Assembly (NCBI RefSeq): GCF_014268445.2
Contig: NZ_CP077089.1
Location: forward strand, 6,490,001-6,554,000
DNA: 64,000 nt
From: Pseudomonas tensinigenes
GTDB lineage: Bacteria; Pseudomonadota; Gammaproteobacteria; Pseudomonadales; Pseudomonadaceae
Direction of reading: 5' to 3'
Under the pieces are notes generated by a model. It ran no database searches. It worked only from the letters and a program-made list of their open reading frames with translations, and was not told the origin of the DNA. Within the stretch, counting starts at the first letter, position 1, and the number at the start of each line of letters is the position of its first letter. Below, piece after piece: positions 28,451-37,991 of this stretch. A program made the position numbers and the translations under genes.

Positions 28451-29089
28451 ATGACGCGTCCCGCCCCCGTCCGCAAACCCCGTGCCCGCAGCCAGGCGCG
28501 CATCGATTCGATACTCGACGCCGCGCGTACGCTGCTGGCCGCCGAGGGTGTGGCGAGTCTGTCGATCTACAGCGTCGCCGAGCGCGCGCAGATTCCGCCC
28601 TCTTCCGTGTACCACTTTTTCGCCAGCGTCCCGGCGCTGCTTGAGGCACTGACGGCGGATGTGCACGCGGCGTTTCGCGCTTGCCTGCAAGCGCCGATCG
28701 ATCACGAAGCTTTGCGTGACTGGCGTGATCTGTCGCGGCTGGTCGAACAACGGATGCTGGAGATCTACGACGAAGACGCGGCGGCGCGTCAGTTGATCCT
28801 TGCCCAGCATGGTCTGACCGAAGTGACTCAGGCTGACCGTCAGCACGACATCGAACTGGGCGACCTGATGCACAAGCTGTTCGATCATCACTTCGAGTTG
28901 CCGAGGCTGCCGGTGGATGTCGATGTGTTTGCCTTGGCCATGGAGTTGGGTGACCGGGTTTATGCGCGCTCGGTGCAGCAGCATGGGCAGATCACGCCGC
29001 GCATGGCCGAGGAAGGGATGCGGGTGTTTGATGCCTACATTGGATTGTATCTGCCGCCGTATCTACCCAAAAGATCTCTAGTGATCTGA
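28451..29089 (+). CDS. TetR/AcrR-family transcriptional regulator
   Basis: A 212-aa regulator. The N-terminal helix-turn-helix is RIDSILDAARTLLAAEGVASLSIYSVAERAQIPPSSVYHFFASVPALLEAL (about residues 17-66), preceded by a basic arm RKPRARSQAR. The C-terminal helical domain would bind an effector. Its place beside spuI resembles that of AguR (PA0294) in PAO1, but the agmatine genes aguBA are not in this window. Polyamine-related control is plausible but inferred. The ATG at 28451 follows GGAGACTTCC; upstream extension runs into the repeat. Confidence 0.85.
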   Translation: MTRPAPVRKPRARSQARIDSILDAARTLLAAEGVASLSIYSVAERAQIPPSSVYHFFASVPALLEALTADVHAAFRACLQAPIDHEALRDWRDLSRLVEQRMLEIYDEDAAARQLILAQHGLTEVTQADRQHDIELGDLMHKLFDHHFELPRLPVDVDVFALAMELGDRVYARSVQQHGQITPRMAEEGMRVFDAYIGLYLPPYLPKRSLVI

Positions 29090-29097
29090 CTGACCTC

Positions 29098-29162
29098 TTC
29101 GCGAGCAGGCTCGCTCCCACATTTGGAATGCGATCCCCTGTGGGAGCGAGCATGCTCGCGAA
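29098..29162. repeat. REPIN, family A (short spacer)
   Basis: Two cores with only about 18 bases between them; the second has one change (GAGCATGCTCGCG). Lies between the TetR-type gene and a bidirectional terminator. Confidence 0.88.
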
Positions 29163-29191
29163 GGCCGCACCGCAGTTTTCAGATCAGGCAC

Positions 29192-29232
29192 AAAAAACCC
29201 CGCAGGGCTCACGCCCTCCGGGGTTGTTTTTT
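29192..29232. terminator. Bidirectional terminator between the TetR-type gene and ssuF
   Basis: AACCCCG-C-AGGGC, loop TCAC, GCCCT-C-CGGGGTT, with A-tract and T-tract flanks. It ends the ssu operon on the minus strand 10 bases after ssuF. Confidence 0.85.
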
Positions 29233-29242
29233 ACTCACTGGC

Positions 29243-29458
29243 TTACAACTTGGCGATCGACACCTCGGTGGATTTCACAAAGGCGATCACTTCGCTGCCA
29301 ACCACCAGTTCCAGCTCCTTGACCGAGCGGGTGGTGATCACCGAAGTGACGATGCCGGAAGCGGTTTGCACGTCGATTTCCGACAGCACGTCGCCGAGGA
29401 CGATTTCCTTGATCGAGCCTTTGAACTGGTTACGGACGTTGATGGCTTTGATAGTCAT
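29243..29458 (-). CDS. ssuF: Molybdopterin-binding (TOBE) protein SsuF
   Basis: A 71-aa single-TOBE protein of the Mop/molbindin type: NVRNQFKGSIKEIVLGDVLSEIDVQTASG...LVVGSEVIAFVKSTEVSIAKL. Such proteins bind molybdate or related oxyanions. As the last gene of ssuEADCBF in P. putida it is needed for growth on some sulfonates and sulfate esters, though its mechanism is unclear. The ATG at 29458 follows AGGAGAAA; the longer frame to 29497 has no similarity. A repeat of family E separates it from ssuB. Confidence 0.9.
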   Translation of the reverse strand: MTIKAINVRNQFKGSIKEIVLGDVLSEIDVQTASGIVTSVITTRSVKELELVVGSEVIAFVKSTEVSIAKL

Positions 29459-29481
29459 GATATTTCTCCTGAGGTCGAAAT

Positions 29482-29564
29482 AAGCGGCAAGTGGCAAGCT
29501 TCAAGCGGCAAGCAAAAGCACAGCGCTTCTACTTGTAGCTTGTAGCTTGAGGCTCGCAGCTGCT
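29482..29564. repeat. Repeat family E inside the ssu operon
   Basis: AGCGGCAAGTGGCAAGCTTC / AAGCGGCAAGC followed by inverted TTGTAGCTTGTAGCTTGAGG, between ssuB and ssuF. Related to 7874-7948. Confidence 0.6.
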
Positions 29565-30371
29565 TCATTGCGCCCAACGCAGTTGCGTAGGCAGTGGTGA
29601 AACAGGTTCCGGCGCCGGCGGTTCGCCGGGCAGGGAGAGAACACGGTTAAGCACTTCGGTTTCCAGCGCTGCGAGTCTGTGCGAACCACGCACTCGCGGC
29701 CGCGGCAGTTCGACATGCAGATCAAGACCGACTTCGCCGTCCTCGATCAGAATCACCCGGTCGGCAATCGCCACCGCTTCGCTGACGTCGTGGGTCACCA
29801 GCAGCACGGTGAAGCCGTGTTGCTGCCAGAGACGCTCGATCAGTTGCTGCATTTCAATGCGGGTCAGCGCATCCAGCGCACCGAGCGGTTCGTCGAGCAA
29901 CAGCAGACGCGGTTGGTGGATCAGCGCCCGCGCCAGTGCGACGCGTTGTTTCTGTCCGCCTGACAAAGCCGCCGGCCACTCATTGGCACGATCCGCCAGA
30001 CCCACCGCGTCCAGTGCTTCGAGAGCCTTCGGACGCCAGTTGCCTTTGAGGCCAAGACCGACGTTGTCGATGATCTTTTTCCATGGCAGCAGACGTGCTT
30101 CCTGGAACATCAATCGGGTGTCTTCCCGCGCATCGCTGAGCGGCGCCGAACCTGCGAGCAAGTCGCCGCCAGTCGGTTGATCGAGGCCGGCGAGCAAGCG
30201 CAGCAAGGTACTTTTGCCACAGCCGCTGCGCCCGACAACGGCGACAAATTGCCCCGCCGGAATGTGCAGATCAATGTCACGCAGCACCTGCCGCGTGCCG
30301 AAGGTTTTCTGCAGGTTGCGCACCGCCAGCGGAATCCCGCGCAGCAGGCGTGGAGGTTGTTGAGCGGTCAT
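29565..30371 (-). CDS. ssuB: Alkanesulfonate ABC transporter ATPase
   Basis: A 268-aa ABC ATPase. Walker A is [15 protein letters not shown], the Q-loop [11 protein letters not shown], the signature [15 protein letters not shown], Walker [13 protein letters not shown], and the H-loop [11 protein letters not shown]. It powers uptake of aliphatic sulfonates through SsuC. The ATG at 30371 overlaps the ssuC stop by four bases; the longer frame to 30419 lies within ssuC. Confidence 0.95.
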   Translation of the reverse strand: MTAQQPPRLLRGIPLAVRNLQKTFGTRQVLRDIDLHIPAGQFVAVVGRSGCGKSTLLRLLAGLDQPTGGDLLAGSAPLSDAREDTRLMFQEARLLPWKKIIDNVGLGLKGNWRPKALEALDAVGLADRANEWPAALSGGQKQRVALARALIHQPRLLLLDEPLGALDALTRIEMQQLIERLWQQHGFTVLLVTHDVSEAVAIADRVILIEDGEVGLDLHVELPRPRVRGSHRLAALETEVLNRVLSLPGEPPAPEPVSPLPTQLRWAQ

Positions 30372-31150
30372 GCCGCACCTCCTTTGGCAACCTGATAGGC
30401 CGGGTGCCAGCGCAACCACACACGCTCAAGTCCACGGGCCGCGAGGTCGGCGAGTTTGCCCAGCACCGCGTAAAGCAGGATCGCCAGCACCACCACGTCG
30501 GTCTGCAAAAACTCGCGCGCGTTCATCGCCAGATAGCCGATGCCCGAGCTGGCCGAGATGGTTTCGGCGACGATCAGCGTCAGCCACATAAAGCCCAGGG
30601 CGAAACGCACACCGACCAGAATCGAAGGCAGCGCGCCCGGCAGAATCACCTGCCAGAACAGGCTGAACCCGCTCAAGCCATAACTGCGCGCCATCTCCAC
30701 CAGCGCCGGGTCGACGTTGCGGATGCCGTGATACGTGTTGAGGTAGATCGGGAACAACGTGCCCAGCGCCACCAGAAAGATCTTCGCCGACTCGTCGATG
30801 CCGAACCACAGGATCACCAGCGGAATCAGCGCCAGATGCGGCACGTTGCGGATCATCTGCACCGAGCTGTCGAGCAGGCGTTCGCCCCATTTCGACAGGC
30901 CGGTAATGAAACCCAAGACCAGACCGATGCTGCCGCCGATGGTGAAACCGAGCGCCGCGCGCCAGCCGCTGATCGCCAGGTGCGTCCAGATTTCGCCGCT
31001 GCGCACCAGGCTCACGCCGGCTTCGATCACCGCCACCGGTGCTGGCAGAATCCGTGTCGACAACCAACCGGCCGACACCGACAACTGCCACACCGCCAGC
31101 AACAACACCGGCAACGCCCAGGGCGCGAGGCTGTGGATGATTTTCTTCAT
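30368..31150 (-). CDS. ssuC: Alkanesulfonate ABC transporter permease
   Basis: A 260-aa inner-membrane permease with about six membrane segments (for example [17 protein letters not shown] and [19 protein letters not shown]). The EAA-type loop is [30 protein letters not shown]. It sits directly downstream of ssuD (8 bases) and overlaps ssuB, so all are one transcript. Confidence 0.95.
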   Translation of the reverse strand: MKKIIHSLAPWALPVLLLAVWQLSVSAGWLSTRILPAPVAVIEAGVSLVRSGEIWTHLAISGWRAALGFTIGGSIGLVLGFITGLSKWGERLLDSSVQMIRNVPHLALIPLVILWFGIDESAKIFLVALGTLFPIYLNTYHGIRNVDPALVEMARSYGLSGFSLFWQVILPGALPSILVGVRFALGFMWLTLIVAETISASSGIGYLAMNAREFLQTDVVVLAILLYAVLGKLADLAARGLERVWLRWHPAYQVAKGGAA

Positions 31151-31158
31151 GGCGCGCC

Positions 31159-32307
31159 TCAGCTCTGCGACGCGGCTTTGGGAAGAATGTCGTTGGCGAC
31201 CATCTCGCCGAACGGGCTGACGTAACCGGCGCTTTTCGGCAGTTCCGGGCGCTCGATGTCGAGGTGCGGGAACAGCAGTTCTGCGACGCGATACGACTCT
31301 TCAAGGTGTGGATAACCGGAGAAGATGAAGGTGTCGATGCCCAGATCGGCGTATTCCTTCACGCGCGCTGCGACGGTCGGGCCATCGCCAACCAGCGCCG
31401 TACCGGCACCGCCGCGCACCAGACCGACGCCGGCCCAGAGGTTCGGGCTGACTTCGAGGTTGTCGCGACTGCCGCCGTGCAGTGCGGCCATGCGTTGTTG
31501 ACCGACCGAATCGAAACGCGCCAGCGACGCCTGAGCGCGAGCGATGGTGTCGTCATCCAGATGCGAGATCAGCCGATCCGCCGCTTGCCACGCTTCAGCG
31601 TTGGTTTCACGAACGATCACGTGCAGACGAATGCCGAAGCGTACGGTGCGGCCGAGCTTGGCGGCTTTGGCGCGAACTTGGGCGATCTTCTCGGCCACCG
31701 CTGCTGGCGGCTCGCCCCAGGTCAGGACCATTTCCACTTGTTCGGCGGCCAGATCTTGCGCCGCTTCCGAAGAACCACCGAAGTACAGCGGCGGACGTGG
31801 TTGCTGGATCGGCGGATAGAGCAATTTCGCGCCTTTCACGCTGATGTGCTGGCCGTCGTAATCAACGGTTTCGCCTTCCAGCACACGGCGCCAGATGCGG
31901 GTGAATTCCACCGAAGCCTGATAGCGTTCTTCGTGGCTGAGGAACAGCCCGTCACCGGCCAATTCTTCCGGGTCACCGCCGGTCACCAGGTTGAACAGCG
32001 CACGCCCGCCGGACAGACGATCCAGCGTGGCTGCCTGCCGCGCCGCGACCGTCGGGGAAATGATCCCGGGGCGCAGGGCAACGAGGAATTTCAGGCGCTG
32101 GGTCACCGGGATCAGCGACGCTGCCACCAGCCACGAGTCTTCGCAGGAACGGCCGGTGGGAATCAGCACACCGCCGAAACCCAGACGATCCGCCGCTTGC
32201 GCGACCTGTTGCAGATAACCGTGGTCAACGGCGCGAGCGCCTTCGGCGGTGCCAAGGTAATGGCCGTCGCCGTGGGTGGGCAGGAACCAGAAGATATTGA
32301 GGCTCAT
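31159..32307 (-). CDS. ssuD: FMNH2-dependent alkanesulfonate monooxygenase
   Basis: A 382-aa bacterial-luciferase-fold monooxygenase that releases sulfite from C-S bonds of alkanesulfonates using FMNH2 from SsuE. Typical strings: [32 protein letters not shown] (containing the reactive cysteine region), [19 protein letters not shown], and [27 protein letters not shown]. Length matches SsuD of E. coli and P. putida. Provides sulfur when sulfate and cysteine are scarce. Confidence 0.96.
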   Translation of the reverse strand: MSLNIFWFLPTHGDGHYLGTAEGARAVDHGYLQQVAQAADRLGFGGVLIPTGRSCEDSWLVAASLIPVTQRLKFLVALRPGIISPTVAARQAATLDRLSGGRALFNLVTGGDPEELAGDGLFLSHEERYQASVEFTRIWRRVLEGETVDYDGQHISVKGAKLLYPPIQQPRPPLYFGGSSEAAQDLAAEQVEMVLTWGEPPAAVAEKIAQVRAKAAKLGRTVRFGIRLHVIVRETNAEAWQAADRLISHLDDDTIARAQASLARFDSVGQQRMAALHGGSRDNLEVSPNLWAGVGLVRGGAGTALVGDGPTVAARVKEYADLGIDTFIFSGYPHLEESYRVAELLFPHLDIERPELPKSAGYVSPFGEMVANDILPKAASQS

Positions 32308-32332
32308 GGAGTGGTCTCCTTGGGGATTCGAG

Positions 32333-33298
32333 TTACTGCGCTTTAGCCACAGCGGCCGGTGGTGTCCAGATCACATCCTTGATGCTCAGCGGCTTGGGAA
32401 TCAGCTTGAGCTGGAAGAACGTGTCAGCGATTTTCTGCTGTGCGGCGACCACTTCCGGGGTCAGGAACAGCGCGCCGTAGCCCTGGCGTTTCACCGAGGT
32501 CAGGGTGATGTCTGCCGGCAGGCCGAGCAGTGGCGCGACTTGTTGGGTGACGTCTTCAGGGTTGGCTTTCGACCACTCGCCGACGGCGCGCACCTCTTCC
32601 ACGAGGGTCTTGATCACCTCGGGGTTTTTCTGTGCGTATGGCTTGGTCGCGAGATAGAACTGATGGTTGTCGACGATGCCTTTGCCGTCGCGCAGGGTGT
32701 GCGCTTGCAGTTGTTTCTCGGCGGCAGCCTGGTACGGATCCCAGATGACCCAGGCGTCGACGCTGCCACGTTCGAACGCGGCGCGAGCATCGGCTGGCGG
32801 CAGGAATACGGTTTGAATGTCGGTGTACTTGAGACCGGCGTCTTCCAGCGCACGCACCAGCAGGTAGTGCACGTTGGAGCCTTTGTTCAAGGCGACTTTC
32901 TTGCCTTTGAGATCGGCCACCGATTTGATCGGCGAGTCTTTCGGCACAAGGATCGCTTCGCTGTTCGGCGCGGGTGGTTCATAAGCGACGTAAAGCAAAT
33001 CGGCGCCGGCAGCCTGGGCGAAGACTGGCGGGGTTTCGCCGGTGACACCGAAGTCGATCGAGCCGACGTTCAGGCCTTCGAGCAGTTGCGGGCCACCGGG
33101 GAACTCAGTCCATTGCACGTCGACGCCTTGAGCGGCCAGACGTTTTTCCAAAGTGCCCTTGGCTTTGAGCAGCACCAGCGTGCCGTACTTCTGATAACCG
33201 ATCCGAAGAGTCTCGGCTTGAGCTTGAGTGATGGCGCCGAAGGTGACAGCCGCAGCAAACAGAGCGACCAGACCACGACGCAAAAATACAGTGCGCAT
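32333..33298 (-). CDS. ssuA: Alkanesulfonate periplasmic binding protein
   Basis: A 321-aa periplasmic protein with signal peptide [18 protein letters not shown]...TQAQA and the sulfonate-binding domain ([61 protein letters not shown]). Feeds sulfonates to SsuBC. The ATG at 33298 is preferred because AGGAG precedes it (AAAGGAGAGCGCT) and a signal peptide follows at once. Confidence 0.94.
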   Translation of the reverse strand: MRTVFLRRGLVALFAAAVTFGAITQAQAETLRIGYQKYGTLVLLKAKGTLEKRLAAQGVDVQWTEFPGGPQLLEGLNVGSIDFGVTGETPPVFAQAAGADLLYVAYEPPAPNSEAILVPKDSPIKSVADLKGKKVALNKGSNVHYLLVRALEDAGLKYTDIQTVFLPPADARAAFERGSVDAWVIWDPYQAAAEKQLQAHTLRDGKGIVDNHQFYLATKPYAQKNPEVIKTLVEEVRAVGEWSKANPEDVTQQVAPLLGLPADITLTSVKRQGYGALFLTPEVVAAQQKIADTFFQLKLIPKPLSIKDVIWTPPAAVAKAQ

Positions 33299-33388
33299 AG
33301 CGCTCTCCTTTTTGCTGTTGGGTTTTGGCTGCACCTGCTTGGCCGTTAGCGGCTGAGTAAGGTGAAGTACATCAAATGCGGGTGTGGC

Positions 33389-33982
33389 TTAAATGCTCCA
33401 GCGAGCACTCAACAAACGTTCGTTCAACAGGCCCGGTTCCAGCGGTTTCGGCCGGCGGGCCATGGCGCCGACAAACTGATCCAGCGCTTCATGCAGACGC
33501 TGCTCCAACGCCGGTGCCAGTTGCGCGGCGGCACTGCCTTCGCCGTAAGCGATCTGGCTGTCCTCGGCGAAAATCCCCTGGAGCATTTCCTGGGCTTTCA
33601 ACGCCGACAACACAGGCTTGAGGGCGTAATCGACCACCAGCATGTGGGCGATGCTGCCGCCAGTGGCCATCGGCAAGACAATCTTGTGGTTCAGCGCGCG
33701 CTCGGGCAGCAGATCCAGCAGGGTTTTCAGGGCGCCGGAGAACGATGCTTTGTAAACCGGTGTGGCGATCAGCAGGCCGTCGGCGTTTTCAATCTGTTGC
33801 AGCAGGTCGAGCACCTTCGGGCTGTCGAAGCGGGCATGGAGCAAATCTTCGGCCGGGAAGTCCCGCACCTGATAACTCACCACTTCCACGCCTTGCTGCT
33901 GCAACCAACGTTGCGAGCGCTCCAGCAGCACCCCGGAACGGGAGCGCAGGCTGGGACTGCCACCGAGTGAGACGACCAGCAT
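33389..33982 (-). CDS. ssuE: NADPH-dependent FMN reductase
   Basis: A 197-aa flavodoxin-fold reductase that supplies FMNH2 to SsuD. It begins [17 protein letters not shown] (FMN phosphate loop) and contains [31 protein letters not shown] and [12 protein letters not shown]. The first gene of ssuEADCBF. ATG 33982 has AAGGA at a good distance; the alternative ATG at 33991 sits right against that site. Its upstream gap carries an AT-rich motif shared with the other sulfur genes. Confidence 0.95.
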   Translation of the reverse strand: MLVVSLGGSPSLRSRSGVLLERSQRWLQQQGVEVVSYQVRDFPAEDLLHARFDSPKVLDLLQQIENADGLLIATPVYKASFSGALKTLLDLLPERALNHKIVLPMATGGSIAHMLVVDYALKPVLSALKAQEMLQGIFAEDSQIAYGEGSAAAQLAPALEQRLHEALDQFVGAMARRPKPLEPGLLNERLLSARWSI

Positions 33983-34079
33983 TGAGACCATTCCTTAAGC
34001 GTTACAGGCGATTCGCGGGTTGCGATCTCGCTTCGATGGGAGAGACCTTACCAGCTGATTTATATATCCATAAATCATA

Positions 34080-34089
34080 TTTATTCATT
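34080..34089. promoter_or_regulatory. AT-rich motif TTTATTCATT upstream of ssuE
   Basis: About 100 bases upstream of the ssuE ATG, in an A/T-rich patch (34058-34112). The same 10 bases occur at 36757-36766 between the OprD-family porin and tauA. Candidate site for a sulfur-starvation regulator (CysB or SftR type); inferred from recurrence only. Confidence 0.35.
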
Positions 34090-34132
34090 TGGTTATGCAT
34101 TTTGGAGATATAAGATTCGGGTTTTCAAGGCG

Positions 34133-34157
34133 AAAAAAAAGGCCGTCGAAACGGCCT
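34133..34157 (-). terminator. Intrinsic terminator downstream of lsfA
   Basis: On the minus strand, AGGCCGT-TTCG-ACGGCC followed by eight Ts. It ends lsfA after the repeat pair and insulates the ssuE promoter. Confidence 0.9.
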
Positions 34158-34196
34158 GAAATCCCCTGCTTAGTGGTTCCGTGGTGACTGGACTAA

Positions 34197-34269
34197 CGCC
34201 ATCGCGAGCAGGCTCACTCCTACATTTGGAATGCGTCTCCCTGTAGGAGTGAGCCTGCTCGCGATGGCG
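34197..34269. repeat. REPIN, family B
   Basis: CGCCATCGCGAGCAGGCTCA with its complement, same core as 17618-17706 but in outward order with a short spacer. Between lsfA and its terminator. Confidence 0.9.
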
Positions 34270-34290
34270 GTGGTGGCTACACCGCAAATC

Positions 34291-34929
34291 TCACTTGTTC
34301 GGCTGTGGCGTCAGGCGCAGGTACGGTTTCACCGCGCGATAACCCTTCGGAAAGCGCTGCTTGATCTCTTCCTCATCCTTGAGCGAAGGCACGATCACCA
34401 CCTCTTCACCGTCCTGCCAGTTGGCCGGGGTGGCCACCTTGTAGTTGTCGGTGAGTTGCAGCGAATCGATCACCCGCAGAATCTCGTGGAAGTTGCGCCC
34501 GGTGCTCGCCGGATAGGTGATGGTCAGGCGAATCTTCTTGTTCGGATCGATCACGAACAGCGAACGCACGGTCAGCGTGTCGTTGGCGTTCGGGTGGATC
34601 AGATCGTAGAGGTCGGAAACTTTGCGATCGGCATCGGCCAGGATAGGAAAGTTGACGATGGTGTTCTGGGTTTCGTTGATGTCTTCGATCCACTTGTGGT
34701 GCGAGTCCACCGGATCGACCGACAGCGCGATGGCTTTGACGCCGCGCTTGCTGAACTCATCCTTGAGCTTGGCGGTGAAGCCCAGCTCAGTGGTGCACAC
34801 CGGTGTGAAATCCGCCGGGTGGGAGAACAGCACGCCCCAGCTATCGCCCAGCCATTCGTGGAAACGAATCTTGCCGGCGCTGGAATCCTGTTCGAAATCG
34901 GGGGCGATGTCGCCGAGTCTGAGGCTCAT
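34291..34929 (-). CDS. lsfA: 1-Cys peroxiredoxin LsfA
   Basis: A 212-aa 1-Cys peroxiredoxin of the Prx6 group. The peroxidatic Cys45 is in FSHPADFTPVCTTELG; the C-terminal extension (LPKGYRAVKPYLRLTPQ) is typical and there is no resolving cysteine in the usual 2-Cys position. It reduces peroxides, and in P. putida it is induced during sulfate starvation, which fits its position beside ssuE. Transcribed on its own, given the terminator and repeat after it and the 294-base gap before it. Confidence 0.93.
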   Translation of the reverse strand: MSLRLGDIAPDFEQDSSAGKIRFHEWLGDSWGVLFSHPADFTPVCTTELGFTAKLKDEFSKRGVKAIALSVDPVDSHHKWIEDINETQNTIVNFPILADADRKVSDLYDLIHPNANDTLTVRSLFVIDPNKKIRLTITYPASTGRNFHEILRVIDSLQLTDNYKVATPANWQDGEEVVIVPSLKDEEEIKQRFPKGYRAVKPYLRLTPQPNK

Positions 34930-35160
34930 GGTGCTGCTCCTGATGAGTTGTTCGAGACCTCAACTGTAGCCCGTGATTTGCCATCGTGAAAAAGAATAAA
35001 TAATGAGATATCTAGATCATTAACGAATATTAAACATCTGTTCACTGGACGCTGGCAGGCATCCCGACGAATATCGGCCGCAAGGTTCGAGAAGGCCTTG
35101 AGTTGCTGTAAAGAGGGAAATCGGGGATGGCTTACGGGGGTGGGCCTGACTCGAAAACGC
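34930..35160. promoter_or_regulatory. Upstream region of lsfA with AT-rich motif
   Basis: An A/T-rich patch at 34985-35035 lies 55-105 bases upstream of the lsfA ATG. TGAAAAAGAAT at 34987-34997 is exactly the complement of ATTCTTTTTCA at 36764-36774 before tauA. It also contains the 8-bp palindrome AGATATCT. No gene is seen. Confidence 0.4.
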
Positions 35161-35199
35161 AAAAGCCCCGTCCGGCGCGATGCCGGACGGGGCTTTTTT
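35161..35199. terminator. Intrinsic terminator downstream of the OprD-family gene
   Basis: GCCCCGTCCGGC-GCGAT-GCCGGACGGGGC with A- and T-tracts on the two sides; the 12-bp stem is perfect. It lies 25 bases past the porin stop and separates it from the lsfA promoter. Confidence 0.92.
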
Positions 35200-35223
35200 T
35201 ACATCAGGTGCAGGAACTCGCTA

Positions 35224-36567
35224 TTACAACAGCGGGATCGAGTAGCTGACGATCAGGCGGTTTTCGTCCTGCGAACGGGTGTTCGGCAGATCGGTGCGCC
35301 ATACAGCGTTTTTCCACATCAGGCCGACGTTTTTGAACGGGCCTTCAGGTACGACGTAGCCGATGGTGAAATCGCGTTCCCACTCGGAACGGTTCGATGC
35401 ACTTTCGCGACCATTGGTGCCAACGGTGTCGATCGAATCGCCTTTCAGGTAAACCACACCAGCGGTCAGGCCAGGTACGCCAACTTTAGCGAAGTCATAC
35501 GAGTAGCGAGCCTGCCAGGTTTTCTCGCCGGCACGACCGAACTTCTGGATCTGCATGTCGGTGATGGTGTAGTTCGACGAGCCGTCGCCCTGGTTCAGCC
35601 AAGGGAAGTCGCTGCTGCCATTGGAAACCTGGTAGCCGCCACCGAAGGTGTGACCTTCAACGGTGTACAGGAACAGACCGCTGTACAGGTTGTTGTCAAC
35701 TTCGCCACGACCGTTACGGAAACCGGTGTAGTTGCCGCTGCTGTAGTAAGCCGAATCAGTGCCGTTCTTGCCGTCGTCGGAGCTGTTGAAGTAACGGAAG
35801 TCGGACTTCAATACGCCCGGGCCGATTGCCCAGTTGTGAACCAGACCCAGGAAGTGCTGCTTGTAGAAATCTTCCAGGTTGCCGTAGTAGTACTGGGCAG
35901 TCAGGTCTTTGGTGATCTTGTAGTCACCACCGGCGTAGATGAACTTGTTGCTGTCACGGAACGCAGTACCACGGGTGTTGGCGCCACCGATCGACAGGTT
36001 TTCGTTGTTGCTGGAGTTACGACCTTTCACGGCTTCGATCTGACCACCGACCAGGGTCAGGTCCTTGATTTCGCCGGAAGTGATCTGGCCACCCTGCCAG
36101 GTTTGTGGCAGCAGACGACCGTCGTTGGTCACGATGACCGGGTTCTTCGGCTGCAGAGTACCCAGCTTCAGTTCAGTCTGGGAGATCTTGGCTTTGGCAG
36201 TCAGGCCCAGGCTGGAGAAGTTGTCCACCGCTTTGCCGTTGGACTCGCTCGGGAACACAGTGCCGCCGTAAGCGGTACCGCTGTTGCCGTTAGTGCCGCC
36301 GCCCGAATCCAGACGTACGCCCAGCAGGCCGATGGCATCGATACCGAAACCTACGGTGCCTTGGGTATAACCGGAGATGAAACGCAGATCGAAGCCTTGG
36401 CCCCACTCTTCGTTCTTGTTGGCGCCAGCGCCATCACGGTTATCGGTGTTGATGTAGAAGTTACGCAGCCCCAAGGTAGCTTTGCTGTCTTCGATGAAAC
36501 CGGCGGCGCCTGCCTGCTGCGCCATAACCCCTACGGCCACAGCCAGGGCCAAGGTGGACTTGTTCAT
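35224..36567 (-). CDS. OprD-family outer membrane porin (OprE-like)
   Basis: A 447-aa outer membrane protein with signal peptide (STLALAVAVGVMAQQAGA) and an 18-strand OprD barrel: FIEDSKATLGLRNFYINTD near the start, repeated aromatic beta-strands, and a C-terminal strand ending SYSIPLL. Members take up carboxylates, amino acids or other small anions. Its place between lsfA and tauA suggests entry of organosulfonates or sulfur-linked solutes, which is inference. Paralogues are common in pseudomonads, so the symbol is left open. Confidence 0.9.
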   Translation of the reverse strand: MNKSTLALAVAVGVMAQQAGAAGFIEDSKATLGLRNFYINTDNRDGAGANKNEEWGQGFDLRFISGYTQGTVGFGIDAIGLLGVRLDSGGGTNGNSGTAYGGTVFPSESNGKAVDNFSSLGLTAKAKISQTELKLGTLQPKNPVIVTNDGRLLPQTWQGGQITSGEIKDLTLVGGQIEAVKGRNSSNNENLSIGGANTRGTAFRDSNKFIYAGGDYKITKDLTAQYYYGNLEDFYKQHFLGLVHNWAIGPGVLKSDFRYFNSSDDGKNGTDSAYYSSGNYTGFRNGRGEVDNNLYSGLFLYTVEGHTFGGGYQVSNGSSDFPWLNQGDGSSNYTITDMQIQKFGRAGEKTWQARYSYDFAKVGVPGLTAGVVYLKGDSIDTVGTNGRESASNRSEWERDFTIGYVVPEGPFKNVGLMWKNAVWRTDLPNTRSQDENRLIVSYSIPLL

Positions 36568-36931
36568 GTAAAGCTCCTCTCGTTTCTAATTCTTGTGTTC
36601 CTGGCCCGGGGTCTGATGCCCTGGATCCTAAGATGCGCGATTAGCGCCAGACCGTGACTGACAAGTCAATCGTAACCTTGTGTGTCTACGACCAAGGTCT
36701 AATCGCAGTGATTTGGTCCGTGCAGAGTAAAGATTTCCTGATAAACCCAAAAAGAATTTATTCATTCTTTTTCATATCATTTCGGAATATGGCCATTATC
36801 GTGCCATCTCCGCCGGGAAACAGCGTATCGGCGACTAAGCTCATTCCTAAATGGTATTTGTTAGCCTTTTTTTATATCGATTAGCTTTGGCGCAACCCCG
36901 AATCGTCAAACCCTATCGAAAAGGCGACGCC
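36568..36931. promoter_or_regulatory. Divergent gap between the porin and tauA, with long A/T palindrome
   Basis: 364 bases without a supported gene. At 36749-36772 AAAAAGAAT and ATTCTTTTT form perfect 9-bp arms with a 6-base spacer. ATTCTTTTTCA (36764-36774) recurs in complement before lsfA, and TTTATTCATT (36757-36766) recurs before ssuE. This is a candidate shared operator for sulfur-starvation control of the divergent genes. A short frame at 36654-36884 has no gene-like character. Confidence 0.45.
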
Positions 36932-37921
36932 ATGATGGCCAAACGCGCACTATCTAGTCAATTTGTTACAGTTTGTGTGTCGGCGATGATTAGTTTTTCC
37001 GCCCATGCCGCCAACCTCACCGTGGGTTATCAAACCGGTATCGACCCGAGCAAAGTCCCCCAGGCCGACGGCGTCTACGAAAAAACCATCGGCGAGAAAA
37101 TCGACTGGCGCCGCTTCAACAGTGGCCCGGAAGTTGTGACAGCCATTGCTTCCGGTGACGTGCAGATCGGCAACCTCGGTTCCAGCCCATTGGCCGCTGC
37201 CGCTTCGCGTAATCTGCCGATTGTGGCGTTCATCGTTTCGGCGCAGATCAATGCCGCCGAAGCGTTGGTGGTGCGCAATGGCAGCGGCATCAACACACCC
37301 CAGGATCTGGTCGGCAAGACCATCGCCACGCCCTTCGTTTCCACCTCCCACTACAGCCTGCTCGGCGCACTCAAGCATTGGGGGCTGGATAGCTCGAAAG
37401 TCAAAGTGGTGAACCTGCAACCGGCAGAGATTGCAGCGGCGTGGAAACGTGGCGATATCGATGGCGCGTTTGTCTGGTCGCCGGCGCTGGGGGAAATCCG
37501 CAAGACCGGCAAGACTCTGACCGATGCCGCACAGGTCGGTCAGTGGGGCGCGCCGACCTTCGAGGTTTGGGTCGCGCGCAAGGATTTCGCCGAGAAGCAC
37601 CCCGACGTCGTAGCGAAATTCGCCAAGGTCACGCTGGATTCATTTGCCGATTACGCGGCGCATAAAGACAGCTGGACAGCTGACTCGGTGCCGGTACAGA
37701 AAATCGCCAAACTGACCGGTGCCAATGCCGCCGATGTGCCGGAATTGCTCGCAGGTTCAGCGTTCCCGGATGCCAAGGCGCAGCAAACTAAAGCGCTGCT
37801 GGACGGCGGCACAGCAAAGGCGATTGGCGAGACGGCGAAGTTTTTGAAGGAACAGGGCAAGGTTGAGACGGTGCTGCCGGACTACTCGCCGTACGTCAGC
37901 GCGAAGTTCATCGCCCAGTAA
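36932..37921 (+). CDS. tauA: Taurine periplasmic binding protein, orphan
   Basis: A 329-aa periplasmic binding protein with signal peptide (TVCVSAMISFSAHA) and the TauA pattern: LTVGYQTGIDPSKVPQADG, GDVQIGNLGSSPLAAAASR, QDLVGKTIATPFVSTSHYSLLGALKHWG, AAWKRGDIDGAFVWSPAL. It should capture taurine for a TauBC importer. No tauB, tauC or tauD follows: 83 bases later the convergent argA ends, with a repeat pair between. In P. putida, as remembered, tauABCD is complete at this place. AAGG precedes the ATG at 36932; the ATG at 36935 is nearly equivalent. Confidence 0.88.
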   Translation: MMAKRALSSQFVTVCVSAMISFSAHAANLTVGYQTGIDPSKVPQADGVYEKTIGEKIDWRRFNSGPEVVTAIASGDVQIGNLGSSPLAAAASRNLPIVAFIVSAQINAAEALVVRNGSGINTPQDLVGKTIATPFVSTSHYSLLGALKHWGLDSSKVKVVNLQPAEIAAAWKRGDIDGAFVWSPALGEIRKTGKTLTDAAQVGQWGAPTFEVWVARKDFAEKHPDVVAKFAKVTLDSFADYAAHKDSWTADSVPVQKIAKLTGANAADVPELLAGSAFPDAKAQQTKALLDGGTAKAIGETAKFLKEQGKVETVLPDYSPYVSAKFIAQ

Positions 37922-37926
37922 AAAGC

Positions 37927-37991
37927 TTCGCGAGCAGGCTCGCTCCCACATGGGTTCATTGAACAAATGTGGGAGCGAGCCTGCTCGCGAA
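37927..37991. repeat. REPIN, family A, at the tauA/argA junction
   Basis: Two family A cores with about 17 bases between, 5 bases after the tauA stop and 14 before the argA stop. It sits exactly where tauBCD would be expected. Confidence 0.9.

Noticed and set aside
36654..36884. Plus-strand 76-codon frame before tauA
   Set aside because: It lies in the AT-rich divergent control region, has no ribosome site and no resemblance to a known protein.
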